From: an uncultured Clostridium sp.
GTDB lineage: Bacteria; Bacillota; Clostridia; TANB77; CAG-508
Direction: 5' to 3'
NCBI GenBank assembly: GCA_900556695.1
Contig: USQA01000086.1
Coordinates: forward strand, 1-5,473
Length of the DNA: 5,473 bases
A model generated the notes under the pieces. The model saw nothing but the letters and a program-made list of their open reading frames with translations, was not told the DNA's origin and did not search any database. A program made the position numbers and the translations under genes. This document shows, piece by piece, positions 1-5,473 of the stretch (positions are counted from its first letter, which is position 1; every line of letters starts with the position of its first letter).

Positions 1-413
1 TTTAATAATAAAGATACAACAATTGCTATATAAAATAAAACAGTTGCTACTTTTCCATACCATCTACTATAAACTACTACATCTTTACCATAAAGGAAAG
101 AAGCTCCAACTATCATTATAAATTCTTTTAATAAAACAATTATTAATATCCAAATAGGTATTATATTAGTAAATACTAATGAAGTAAGAGTAGCAATTTG
201 AGTTAATTTATCAGCTAGAGGATCCATTAATTTACCAAAATTAGAAATTAAATTAAATTTTCTAGCTATAAATCCATCAGCAATGTCAGTTAATCCTGAT
301 ATCGTAAAAAAGATAAATGCTATTATATAGTTACTCATAAATATATTTAAAACTATAAATGGTATTAATAAAAAACGTATAATTGTTAATGTATTTGGTA
401 TATGTTTTAACAT
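1..413 (-). CDS. pgsA: CDP-diacylglycerol--glycerol-3-phosphate 3-phosphatidyltransferase (phosphatidylglycerophosphate synthase), 3' end outside window
   Basis: This integral membrane enzyme transfers the phosphatidyl group from CDP-diacylglycerol to glycerol-3-phosphate, the committed step to phosphatidylglycerol and cardiolipin. About 137 codons are visible from ATG at 413-411; the frame stays open to the window edge, so the C-terminal part (family length is about 180 residues) is missing. The protein opens MLKHIPNTLTIIRFLLIPF, the usual PgsA start. The CDP-alcohol phosphatidyltransferase signature is complete: D43, D46-G47, A50-R51, G60, D64 and D68, in the spacing D-x2-D-G-x2-A-R-x8-G-x3-D-x3-D, followed by P65-L66-A67-D68-K69. 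Hydrophobic stretches around residues 9-25, 28-42 and 72-105 fit a multi-pass membrane protein. It lies 9 nt after the clpE stop and probably shares its transcript. The motif fixes the superfamily; PgsA rather than PssA or cardiolipin-type enzymes is inferred from the N-terminus and the MDPLADK stretch. Confidence 0.93.
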   Translation of the reverse strand, partial: MLKHIPNTLTIIRFLLIPFIVLNIFMSNYIIAFIFFTISGLTDIADGFIARKFNLISNFGKLMDPLADKLTQIATLTSLVFTNIIPIWILIIVLLKEFIMIVGASFLYGKDVVVYSRWYGKVATVLFYIAIVVSLLL

Positions 414-419
414 AATAAT

Positions 420-424
420 CTCCT
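420..424 (-). promoter_or_regulatory. Ribosome binding site of pgsA overlapping the clpE stop codon
   Basis: On the minus strand AGGAG ends 6 nt before the pgsA ATG at 413. Its first bases are the last bases of the clpE TAG stop (425-423), so ribosomes finishing clpE terminate on the pgsA Shine-Dalgarno. This supports the chosen pgsA start and suggests translational coupling. Confidence 0.85.
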
Positions 425-2789
425 ATTTTACTTCAAATTTTAATTCATTATTAACAGAGTCTATTTTTACAGTTTGACCATCTAAAAGCTCACCTTTTAA
501 TATCATTTCTGATAATTCATCTTCAATGTATCTTTGAATAGCTCTTCTTAAAGGTCTTGCACCAAATTTAACATCTGTGCCTTTTTCTAAAATAAAGTTT
601 TTTGCTTTTTTTGATATATCTGTTTTTATATCTTTTTCATTCAAAGCTTTTATAGTATCTTTTAACATTAAATCAACTATTTGTAATAATTGGTCTTTTG
701 TTAAAGGATCAAATGAAATAATTTCATCAATTCTATTTAAGAATTCTGGTCTAAATACTTCTTTTAAGTTATCAATTATTTTATCTTTATCTACAGTTTT
801 ATTACCAAATCCAATTGAATTAGTGTTTAGATTTGATCCAGCATTTGATGTCATTATTATAATTGTATTTGAAAAACTTACAGTATTTCCTTGACTATCA
901 GTTAGTTTTCCATCATCTAATACTTGTAATAAAATATTAAATACATCTGGATGAGCCTTTTCAATTTCGTCTAATAAAATTATAGAATAAGGTTTTCTTT
1001 TTACTTTATCAGTTAATTGACCAGCATCGTCATATCCAACATATCCTGGAGGTGCACCAATTAATTTTGAAGTTGAATGACTTTCCATATATTCTGACAT
1101 ATCAATTCTAATAATAGAATCTTCACTACCAAACATTTCGTAAGCTAAGGATTTTGCAAGTTCTGTTTTACCAACTCCTGTAGGACCTACGAAAATAAAT
1201 GATGGTGGTCTTTTAGTGCTTTTTAATCCAGCTCTATTTCTTCTGATCGCTCTAGAAACACTATTAACAGCATTTTCTTGGCCGATAATTCTTTTATGAA
1301 GATTTGTTTCAAGATTTAATAATTTTTTTGTTTCTTCTTCTGTTATTTTTTTGACAGGAATTTTAGTCCAGCTTTCTATAACATTTGCAATGTCTTGTAT
1401 AGTTATTTGTCTTGGTTTCATTTTTTCATTTAGTTTTTCAATTTCTTCTATTAATTGACATTCTCTTGTTTTTAAATCAGCAGCTTTTTGATAATCTTCT
1501 GTTGAATCTGCTGCAACGACTTCATCTTTTTCTGTCTGAACTTTAACTAATTCTTGTTTTAACATTTCTAAATCAACTAAATCTTTATTTTCCAAATTTA
1601 TTCTTGAACAAGCTTCATCTAAAATATCAATTGCTTTGTCTGGTAAAAATCTATCATGAATATATTTTTCAGACATTATTACTGCTTGACGAATAACGTC
1701 TGTAGATATTTTTACTTTATGATATTCTTCATAATATTTTTTTATTCCTTCAAGAATATTTATAGAGTCATCAACATTAGGTTCTTCTACTAGTACTTGT
1801 TGAAATCTTCTTTCTAAAGCAGAATCTTTTTCTATATATTTTCTATATTCTTTTAGTGTGGTTGTTCCTATTAATTGAACTTCTCCATTTGATAAAGCAG
1901 GTTTTAGTATATTTGCTGCATTCATAGAGTGTTCACCATCACCAGCTCCGATGATATTGTGTATTTCATCAATAACTAAAATAATATTTCCAAAGTTTTT
2001 ACATTCGTCAATAATGCCTTTCATTCTAGATTCAAATTGACCTCTAAACTGAGTCCCAGCTATAACAGCTGTCATATCTAAAAGATATACTTCTTTATTT
2101 AATAATTTTGCTGGTACATTTTGATTTGCTATTTTTATTGCTAAACCTTGAGCAATTGCTGTTTTACCAACACCAGGTTCACCAATTAAACAAGGGTTAT
2201 TTTTAGAACGTCTATTTAAGATTTGTACAATTCTTTGAATTTCTTTATCTCTACCAATTACAATATCTAATTCTTTGTTTTTGGCTTTTAATGTTAAATT
2301 TGTTCCAAAAGTATCAAGAAATTTTTTCTTTTTATTTTGTTTACTATTTTTCTTTTTTTCTACTTTTACTTTTTTTCTAGATGTTCCAAGATCCTCTTGT
2401 TCATTACTATTTTGTTTTTTGTTATTATTAAATATATTTGTAAATAGTGAACCAAGTGGGATAGCTGCTCCAGTTATTTTAGGTGAATTTTCATCAGAAT
2501 CGATATCTTCAGAAGCATCAAAAGTTATAGCTCCTTCAATATCTTCGATATTTTCTAAATTAATATTTTCAGCTAAATCTTTAAATATAGATTCAAATTG
2601 TTTTGTCATATCATTAATATTTATTTTGTCATTACTTAAAACTTCATTTTGTTTAAATAAAACTTCTTTAGGGTCAATTCCTTTTTTGCTAGCACATTCG
2701 TAACAATAACCTTCTAAAGTTTCTTTTCCATTTTCTATTTTTTTATAAAAAAGTATAGCTGGATTTTTATTACATTCTGAACATAACAT
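423..2789 (-). CDS. clpE: ClpE-type ATP-dependent Clp protease ATP-binding subunit (Hsp100, N-terminal zinc finger)
   Basis: This is a cytosolic class I Hsp100 AAA+ unfoldase that threads substrates into the ClpP peptidase. Its 788 residues read in order: a zinc finger with C3/C6 and C29/C32, like those of McsA and ClpE; a charged linker of about 120 residues with a Lys-rich end (139-156); AAA-1 with Walker A GEPGVGKT 203-210, pore loop Q247-F248-R249-G250, Walker B D274-E275 and arginines R327-R328; a short middle domain with a UVR-like helix (about 431-454); AAA-2 with Walker A GPTGVGKT 535-542, pore loop GYVGY 582-586, Walker B D607-E608, sensor 1 T647-S648-N649, arginine finger R686 and sensor 2 G743-A744-R745. 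The ClpP-docking tripeptide I659-G660-F661 is intact, so it should act as a protease partner. The double Clp N-domain of ClpC is absent, which with the zinc finger favours ClpE. B. subtilis ClpE has about 700 residues; the excess is mainly linker. No ATPase residue is missing. Many pipelines may label it ClpC. Confidence 0.93.
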   Translation of the reverse strand: MLCSECNKNPAILFYKKIENGKETLEGYCYECASKKGIDPKEVLFKQNEVLSNDKININDMTKQFESIFKDLAENINLENIEDIEGAITFDASEDIDSDENSPKITGAAIPLGSLFTNIFNNNKKQNSNEQEDLGTSRKKVKVEKKKNSKQNKKKKFLDTFGTNLTLKAKNKELDIVIGRDKEIQRIVQILNRRSKNNPCLIGEPGVGKTAIAQGLAIKIANQNVPAKLLNKEVYLLDMTAVIAGTQFRGQFESRMKGIIDECKNFGNIILVIDEIHNIIGAGDGEHSMNAANILKPALSNGEVQLIGTTTLKEYRKYIEKDSALERRFQQVLVEEPNVDDSINILEGIKKYYEEYHKVKISTDVIRQAVIMSEKYIHDRFLPDKAIDILDEACSRINLENKDLVDLEMLKQELVKVQTEKDEVVAADSTEDYQKAADLKTRECQLIEEIEKLNEKMKPRQITIQDIANVIESWTKIPVKKITEEETKKLLNLETNLHKRIIGQENAVNSVSRAIRRNRAGLKSTKRPPSFIFVGPTGVGKTELAKSLAYEMFGSEDSIIRIDMSEYMESHSTSKLIGAPPGYVGYDDAGQLTDKVKRKPYSIILLDEIEKAHPDVFNILLQVLDDGKLTDSQGNTVSFSNTIIIMTSNAGSNLNTNSIGFGNKTVDKDKIIDNLKEVFRPEFLNRIDEIISFDPLTKDQLLQIVDLMLKDTIKALNEKDIKTDISKKAKNFILEKGTDVKFGARPLRRAIQRYIEDELSEMILKGELLDGQTVKIDSVNNELKFEVK

Positions 2790-2797
2790 ACTTTTAA

Positions 2798-2810
2798 TTC
2801 CTCATTTCCT
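2798..2810 (-). promoter_or_regulatory. Ribosome binding site of clpE
   Basis: On the minus strand GAGGAA (2803-2798) lies 8 nt before the ATG at 2789, with a second purine run AGGAAA (2810-2805) just upstream. The nearer one is well placed and supports the start that includes the complete zinc finger (M1-L2-C3). Confidence 0.75.
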
Positions 2811-2828
2811 TTAAATTACATATATATT

Positions 2829-2857
2829 ATAATATCTCAAAAAACCGTAATAGTCAA
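2829..2857 (-). promoter_or_regulatory. Predicted sigma-A promoter of clpE (and pgsA)
   Basis: Reading leftward, TTGACT at 2857-2852 (5 of 6 to the -35 consensus) is separated by 17 nt from TATTAT at 2834-2829 (5 of 6 to the -10 consensus). An overlapping TATAAT lies at 2831-2826 with a 20-nt spacer. The start point would fall near 2822, giving a leader of roughly 33 nt. No second promoter is visible before pgsA, so this one probably serves both genes. Confidence 0.7.
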
Positions 2858-2960
2858 TAAGATTAGCGATTTTAATGTTAAATTATTTTGATAAAAAACA
2901 TAAAGAAAAAACTATCTTATATTACATTTATGTTACAGTTTTATATTTCTTGAAGTATTA

Positions 2961-2969
2961 TGTTATAAT
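2961..2969 (+). promoter_or_regulatory. Predicted extended -10 promoter of the rightward membrane-protein gene
   Basis: TGTTATAAT matches the extended -10 pattern TGnTATAAT exactly. The hexamer at the usual -35 position (2941-2946, TTATAT) is weak, which is common for extended -10 promoters. Transcription would start near 2976 and give an untranslated leader of about 70 nt before the GTG at 3048. This start region is divergent from the clpE promoter about 110 bp to its left. Confidence 0.55.
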
Positions 2970-3030
2970 ATAAAAGTATAACTGTATTTTTATAAGAAAA
3001 ATGTAAACTTAATTGTTGTAATAGTTAATT

Positions 3031-3040
3031 AGGAAAGAGG
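3031..3040 (+). promoter_or_regulatory. Ribosome binding site deciding a GTG start
   Basis: AGGAAAGAGG at this position leaves 7 nt to GTG at 3048. No in-frame ATG lies nearby that would keep the N-terminal membrane helix, so this site supports GTG initiation. Confidence 0.75.
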
Positions 3041-3047
3041 AAAAAAA

Positions 3048-3911
3048 GTGAATATAGCAAAAACACAAAGTACAAAAATCGATAAAAAACATGTGATAAT
3101 ATATATATCTATTATATTGTTTTGTATTATTTCCATTGTAATAGCATCATATGTGCAATTTTATGCAAGAATTGATATAGCTCAATTGATAGGGATAAAA
3201 GAAAAACAAAGTGAATTAGGGAAAAAAACTCAAGATGAAGTAGAAACTTTAAAAGCTAATTTTGATAATTTGTTTAACAATACAATTCAAAATGATAATG
3301 AAAATGATAATAAAAAAGTAAATAAAGAACAAGGATTAGTATGCACTAAATATTCAGAACAAAGATCTAAAGATAATAGCTATGAAATTAATATAAATAT
3401 ACCATATATTAATATTGACAGTGAAATTGTAGATAAGTATAACCAAGAAATTGAAAATGTTTTTGCTTCAAAAGCAAGAAATGTATTAAAAAGTGAAAAT
3501 AAAAATGTTATATTTACTGTAGAATATGTTGCGAACGTACAAGATGATATTTTATCATTAATGATAAAATCAAACTTAAAAGAAGGTTCAAATGCGCAAA
3601 GAATAATAATTCAAACATATAATTATGATCTAAGAAACAATAAAGAAATATCATTAGAAGAAGTTTTGAAAATTGAACAAATTGATAAACATGATGTACA
3701 AAATAAAATAAAACAAGAAATAGATTCAGAAGAAAAGAAGGTAAAAGATTTAAAACAATTAGGGTATAATATTTATGATAGAGACATATCAAGTGATATC
3801 TATAATATAGAGAATACAACAGAGTTTTATTTAACTGGAAGTGAATTATATCTTATATATGCATATGGAAATGATTCACAAACTAGTGAAAAAGATCTAG
3901 TTATTCTATAA
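3048..3911 (+). CDS. Membrane-anchored protein with DUF4163/DUF3298-like extracellular domain, function unknown
   Basis: The 287-residue product has a short basic N-terminus (about 14 residues, KIDKKH before the membrane), one hydrophobic helix at about 15-36, a polar helical stalk (about 48-75), an Asn-rich linker (76-92) and an ectodomain of about 190 residues. The ectodomain starts with a strand pattern YEININIPYIN (112-122) followed by a helix with N132 and F139, resembling DUF4163. The second half, with the strand FYLTGSELYLIYAYGN (260-275) and the end TSEKDLVIL, resembles DUF3298. Such domains occur in PdaC-type peptidoglycan deacetylases and in the anti-sigma factor RsiV, where the domain binds lysozyme. 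Here there is no deacetylase domain, and the cytoplasmic tail is too short to hold a sigma factor. I infer an extracytoplasmic binding or sensing role; the family assignment is by eye and only moderately sure. The GTG start is backed by a good ribosome binding site. The gene is probably monocistronic, as a terminator follows directly. Confidence 0.85.
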   Translation: MNIAKTQSTKIDKKHVIIYISIILFCIISIVIASYVQFYARIDIAQLIGIKEKQSELGKKTQDEVETLKANFDNLFNNTIQNDNENDNKKVNKEQGLVCTKYSEQRSKDNSYEININIPYINIDSEIVDKYNQEIENVFASKARNVLKSENKNVIFTVEYVANVQDDILSLMIKSNLKEGSNAQRIIIQTYNYDLRNNKEISLEEVLKIEQIDKHDVQNKIKQEIDSEEKKVKDLKQLGYNIYDRDISSDIYNIENTTEFYLTGSELYLIYAYGNDSQTSEKDLVIL

Positions 3912-3916
3912 AAAGT

Positions 3917-3949
3917 AAAAGAGTTCACATTTAAAGTGAACTCTTTTTT
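3917..3949. terminator. Bidirectional intrinsic terminator between convergent genes
   Basis: GAGTTCAC (3921-3928) pairs perfectly with GTGAACTC (3936-3943) around a 7-nt loop, extended by AAAA (3917-3920) with TTTT (3944-3947) to 12 bp. A six-T run (3944-3949) follows on the plus strand. On the minus strand the hairpin is followed by TTTTACTTTTT. It begins 6 nt after the stop codon of the rightward gene and can also end htrA transcripts coming from the right. Confidence 0.9.
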
Positions 3950-3978
3950 GAAAATAAAAGGGGATGTTTTTAAATTCA

Positions 3979-3999
3979 AATCAGTTTTTCTTACTGATT
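3979..3999. other. Second small hairpin in the convergent intergenic region
   Basis: AATCAGT (3979-3985) and ACTGATT (3993-3999) form a perfect 7-bp stem with a 7-nt loop. It lies about 65 nt past the htrA stop. No clean U-run follows on either strand, so it would be a weak terminator at best; it might protect the htrA mRNA 3' end. Confidence 0.45.
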
Positions 4000-4063
4000 A
4001 TGAATACATTTTAACAACCAATTTTGTCCATTTTGTGAACTGAAAGTGAAAAGTTAAAATTTT

Positions 4064-5317
4064 TTAAGGTTGTTCACCTAAAGTTATAGTAAGTTCTTTT
4101 TCACTATTGTCTCTTTTTATTTTAATTTTCATTTCGTCACCAATTTTATGAGAGTTTTTAATTTCGTTTAATTCATCCATTTTAGTAACTTTTTTTCCAT
4201 CAGCTTCTATAATAACATCACCAGATTTAATTCCTGCTTTTTCTCCAGCAGAGAAGTCATCGACAGATTTTACATATATACCAACAACTAAATTATATTT
4301 TTTTGCAGTTTCTTCACTTAAGTCCATACCAGAAATTCCAATATAAGGTCTTTTTACTTTACTATATTGAATTAATTGTGATGTTATGTCTGTTGTTGAA
4401 TTTATAGGTATTGCAAATCCCATTCCTTCAATTCCAGTTCCAGATAATTTTAAAGTGTTTATACCAATAACTTTACCTTCACTATTTACTAAAGCTCCAC
4501 CACTGTTTCCAGAGTTTATTGCAGCATCTGTTTGAATTAAGTTGTATTTTTTACCTTCTGTATCTGTAACTTCTCTATTAACAGCACTAATTACTCCACA
4601 TGTGATACTGCTTTGCATTCCTAAAGGATTTCCAACAGCCATTGCAAATTCTCCAACTTTGATATTATCTGAATCTGCAAATTCAGCTTTTGAAAGACCA
4701 GTTTTTTCTATTTTTATAACAGCTAAATCTGTTTGTTCATCAGTTCCTATTATTTTTGCTTCATATTCTGTGTCATCATTGAATAATGTTACTGTTAATT
4801 TTGTTGCTTCAGAAACTTCATAATATGATTCTGAAGAAGATGTTGAAACAATATGATTGTTAGTTAAAATATAACCATCTTCACTTATAATAATACCAGA
4901 ACCACTAGCAGAAGCGGTAGATGTTTGACCGCTATTTCCGAACATTGATATTAATGAATTAACATTATATTCTACTTTTATTCCTACAATTGAAGGTAAT
5001 ATCTTGTTAGCTGCATATATTGAAGTATCAGAATAATTTGAAAGTGAAGTTTGAGATACATATCCACTATTTTGTGAGCTAGAATTTGTATTTGATATGT
5101 TGTTTGTATTACTTAATAATTTTGATTTTATTGATGGAACTCCAAAACATGTTCCAACTACAAGAGTACACCCTAAAATACCACTAAAAAATGGTAATAA
5201 AAAATTTCTTCCAAAACCATAATTGTTATTATTTTTTTCTTTTTTAAGAACTTTTTTATAAGCGTTAGGATCTTGGACTGTTTTAAATTTTTTTGAATTT
5301 TCGTTATTTTCTTCCAT
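4064..5317 (-). CDS. htrA: HtrA/DegP-family membrane-anchored serine protease with one PDZ domain
   Basis: This surface protease and chaperone degrades misfolded exported proteins. The 417-residue protein has a charged cytoplasmic tail (1-37), a membrane anchor at about 38-60, a Ser/Asn-rich extracellular linker (about 66-96), a trypsin-like domain (about 98-315) and a PDZ domain (about 322-415). The catalytic triad is complete: H155 in TNNHIV, D197 in TDLAVIKI and S272 in GNSGGAL. The PDZ carboxylate-binding loop is P324-Y325-I326-G327-I328, and the family block GMGFAIPIN (298-306) is present. Length and order match Gram-positive HtrA/YkdA/YvtA proteins, with no truncation or frameshift. The ATG is preceded by a perfect AGGAGGT. 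It converges on the rightward membrane-protein gene and seems to be transcribed alone. In B. subtilis htrA genes answer to the CssRS secretion-stress system; no css genes lie in this window, but repeats upstream could bind a regulator of that class. Which of several possible HtrA paralogues this is cannot be told. Confidence 0.96.
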   Translation of the reverse strand: MEENNENSKKFKTVQDPNAYKKVLKKEKNNNNYGFGRNFLLPFFSGILGCTLVVGTCFGVPSIKSKLLSNTNNISNTNSSSQNSGYVSQTSLSNYSDTSIYAANKILPSIVGIKVEYNVNSLISMFGNSGQTSTASASGSGIIISEDGYILTNNHIVSTSSSESYYEVSEATKLTVTLFNDDTEYEAKIIGTDEQTDLAVIKIEKTGLSKAEFADSDNIKVGEFAMAVGNPLGMQSSITCGVISAVNREVTDTEGKKYNLIQTDAAINSGNSGGALVNSEGKVIGINTLKLSGTGIEGMGFAIPINSTTDITSQLIQYSKVKRPYIGISGMDLSEETAKKYNLVVGIYVKSVDDFSAGEKAGIKSGDVIIEADGKKVTKMDELNEIKNSHKIGDEMKIKIKRDNSEKELTITLGEQP

Positions 5318-5324
5318 TTGAAAG

Positions 5325-5331
5325 ACCTCCT
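5325..5331 (-). promoter_or_regulatory. Strong ribosome binding site of htrA
   Basis: AGGAGGT on the minus strand is a full match to the 16S anti-Shine-Dalgarno and lies 7 nt before the ATG at 5317, fixing the start. Confidence 0.9.
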
Positions 5332-5350
5332 AAAATATTAGTTTATACTT

Positions 5351-5380
5351 ATAATATCGTATTTTGAAATTATAATACAA
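5351..5380 (-). promoter_or_regulatory. Candidate htrA promoter
   Basis: Reading leftward, TTGTAT (5380-5375) is followed after 18 nt by TATTAT (5356-5351). The start point would be near 5344, a leader of about 27 nt. A competing -10 (TATTAT 5377-5372 overlapping TATAAT 5374-5369) is also present but lacks a convincing -35. The -35 box of the preferred pair is imperfect, which would suit an activator-dependent promoter. Confidence 0.5.
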
Positions 5381-5386
5381 TATGTT

Positions 5387-5405
5387 TGTGAAAATTATGT
5401 GAAAA
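5387..5405. repeat. Two exact 8-bp direct repeats, possible response-regulator site upstream of htrA
   Basis: TGTGAAAA occurs at 5387-5394 and again at 5398-5405, start to start 11 bp, or one helical turn. A third, weaker TGAAAA follows at 5409-5414. The pair lies immediately upstream of the candidate htrA -35 box, about -43 to -61 from the inferred start, a usual activator position for OmpR/PhoB-family regulators. The remaining bases to the window end (5415-5473) are A/T-rich with no gene or site I can support. Confidence 0.4.
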
Positions 5406-5473
5406 AAATGAAAAAAATATATCTTTTTTGTATAAATCAAAACTTAATTTTAATATTTTATTGAAAAAAAATT

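Noticed and set aside
577..894. Open frame on the plus strand inside clpE
   Set aside because: It lies wholly antisense to conserved AAA-2 coding sequence and its product is a Phe/Ile/Ser-rich shadow translation. The same holds for plus-strand frames at 2275-2703 and 4542-4823 and a minus-strand frame at 3514-3819.
2835..2857. TTGAC and TTGAG on the minus strand as a possible CtsR tandem site
   Set aside because: The two partial matches are 17 bp apart rather than the 10 bp of CtsR heptamers, and neither matches the heptamer fully; the first is better explained as the -35 box.
2873..2965. Repeated TTATGTTA (2928-2935 and 2958-2965) with a variant TAATGTTA at 2873-2880
   Set aside because: Short A/T words with irregular spacing (30 bp and 55 bp) in an A/T-rich region; the last overlaps the extended -10. 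Probably compositional.
4035..4077. GTGAAC (4035-4040) and GTTCAC (4072-4077) as an inverted repeat at the htrA 3' end
   Set aside because: Only 6 bp with a 31-nt loop, and one arm lies in the last htrA codons; the 3917-3949 hairpin is the convincing terminator.
1..5473. Alternative genetic code suggested by extreme AT content
   Set aside because: All genes run full length under the standard bacterial code, tryptophan is encoded by TGG (for example in pgsA and clpE), and no in-frame TGA has to be read through.
1..5473. Mobile elements, CRISPR arrays, tRNA or rRNA genes, riboswitches, defence or secretion clusters
   Set aside because: No transposase, integrase, terminal inverted repeats, regularly spaced repeats or recognisable structured RNA were seen; the gene content is ordinary chromosomal.

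Overview
The window is very AT-rich with standard-code, tightly spaced genes and strong AGGAGG-type ribosome binding sites. Together with a ClpE-type chaperone and a membrane-anchored HtrA, this points to a low-GC Gram-positive bacterium (Firmicutes/Bacillota), most likely a Clostridia-like lineage. Nothing in the sequence fixes the genus. UGG is used for tryptophan and no gene needs UGA to be read as a sense codon, so a mycoplasma-type code is not indicated.

Layout: (1) positions 1-413, minus strand: the N-terminal three quarters of pgsA (phosphatidylglycerophosphate synthase), cut by the window edge. It is translationally coupled to (2) 423-2789, minus strand: a complete ClpE-type AAA+ unfoldase with an N-terminal CxxC/CxxC zinc finger, a long charged linker, two ATPase modules and a ClpP-docking IGF loop. 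(3) 2790-3047 is a divergent promoter region with a good sigma-A promoter for clpE and an extended -10 promoter for the rightward gene. (4) 3048-3911, plus strand: a single-pass membrane protein with an extracellular domain resembling the DUF4163/DUF3298 (PdaC/RsiV-type) fold, with no enzyme or sigma-binding domain attached. (5) 3912-4063 is a convergent intergenic stretch with a strong bidirectional terminator and a weaker second hairpin. (6) 4064-5317, minus strand: a complete HtrA/DegP-family membrane-anchored serine protease with one PDZ domain. (7) 5318-5473 holds its ribosome binding site, a candidate promoter, and two exact 8-bp direct repeats spaced 11 bp apart just upstream, where an OmpR-type response regulator could sit.

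Taken together the window reads as chromosomal core or near-core sequence concerned with envelope and protein quality control: cytosolic unfolding and degradation (ClpE with ClpP encoded elsewhere), extracytoplasmic proteolysis (HtrA), phospholipid synthesis (PgsA) and an extracellular domain protein of unknown role. There are no mobile elements, CRISPR arrays, RNA genes or phage signs. I did not find a clearly novel multi-gene system. The points most worth a second look are the htrA upstream repeats, the orphan DUF4163/DUF3298-like protein, the clpE-pgsA coupling and a slippery heptamer in the clpE linker.
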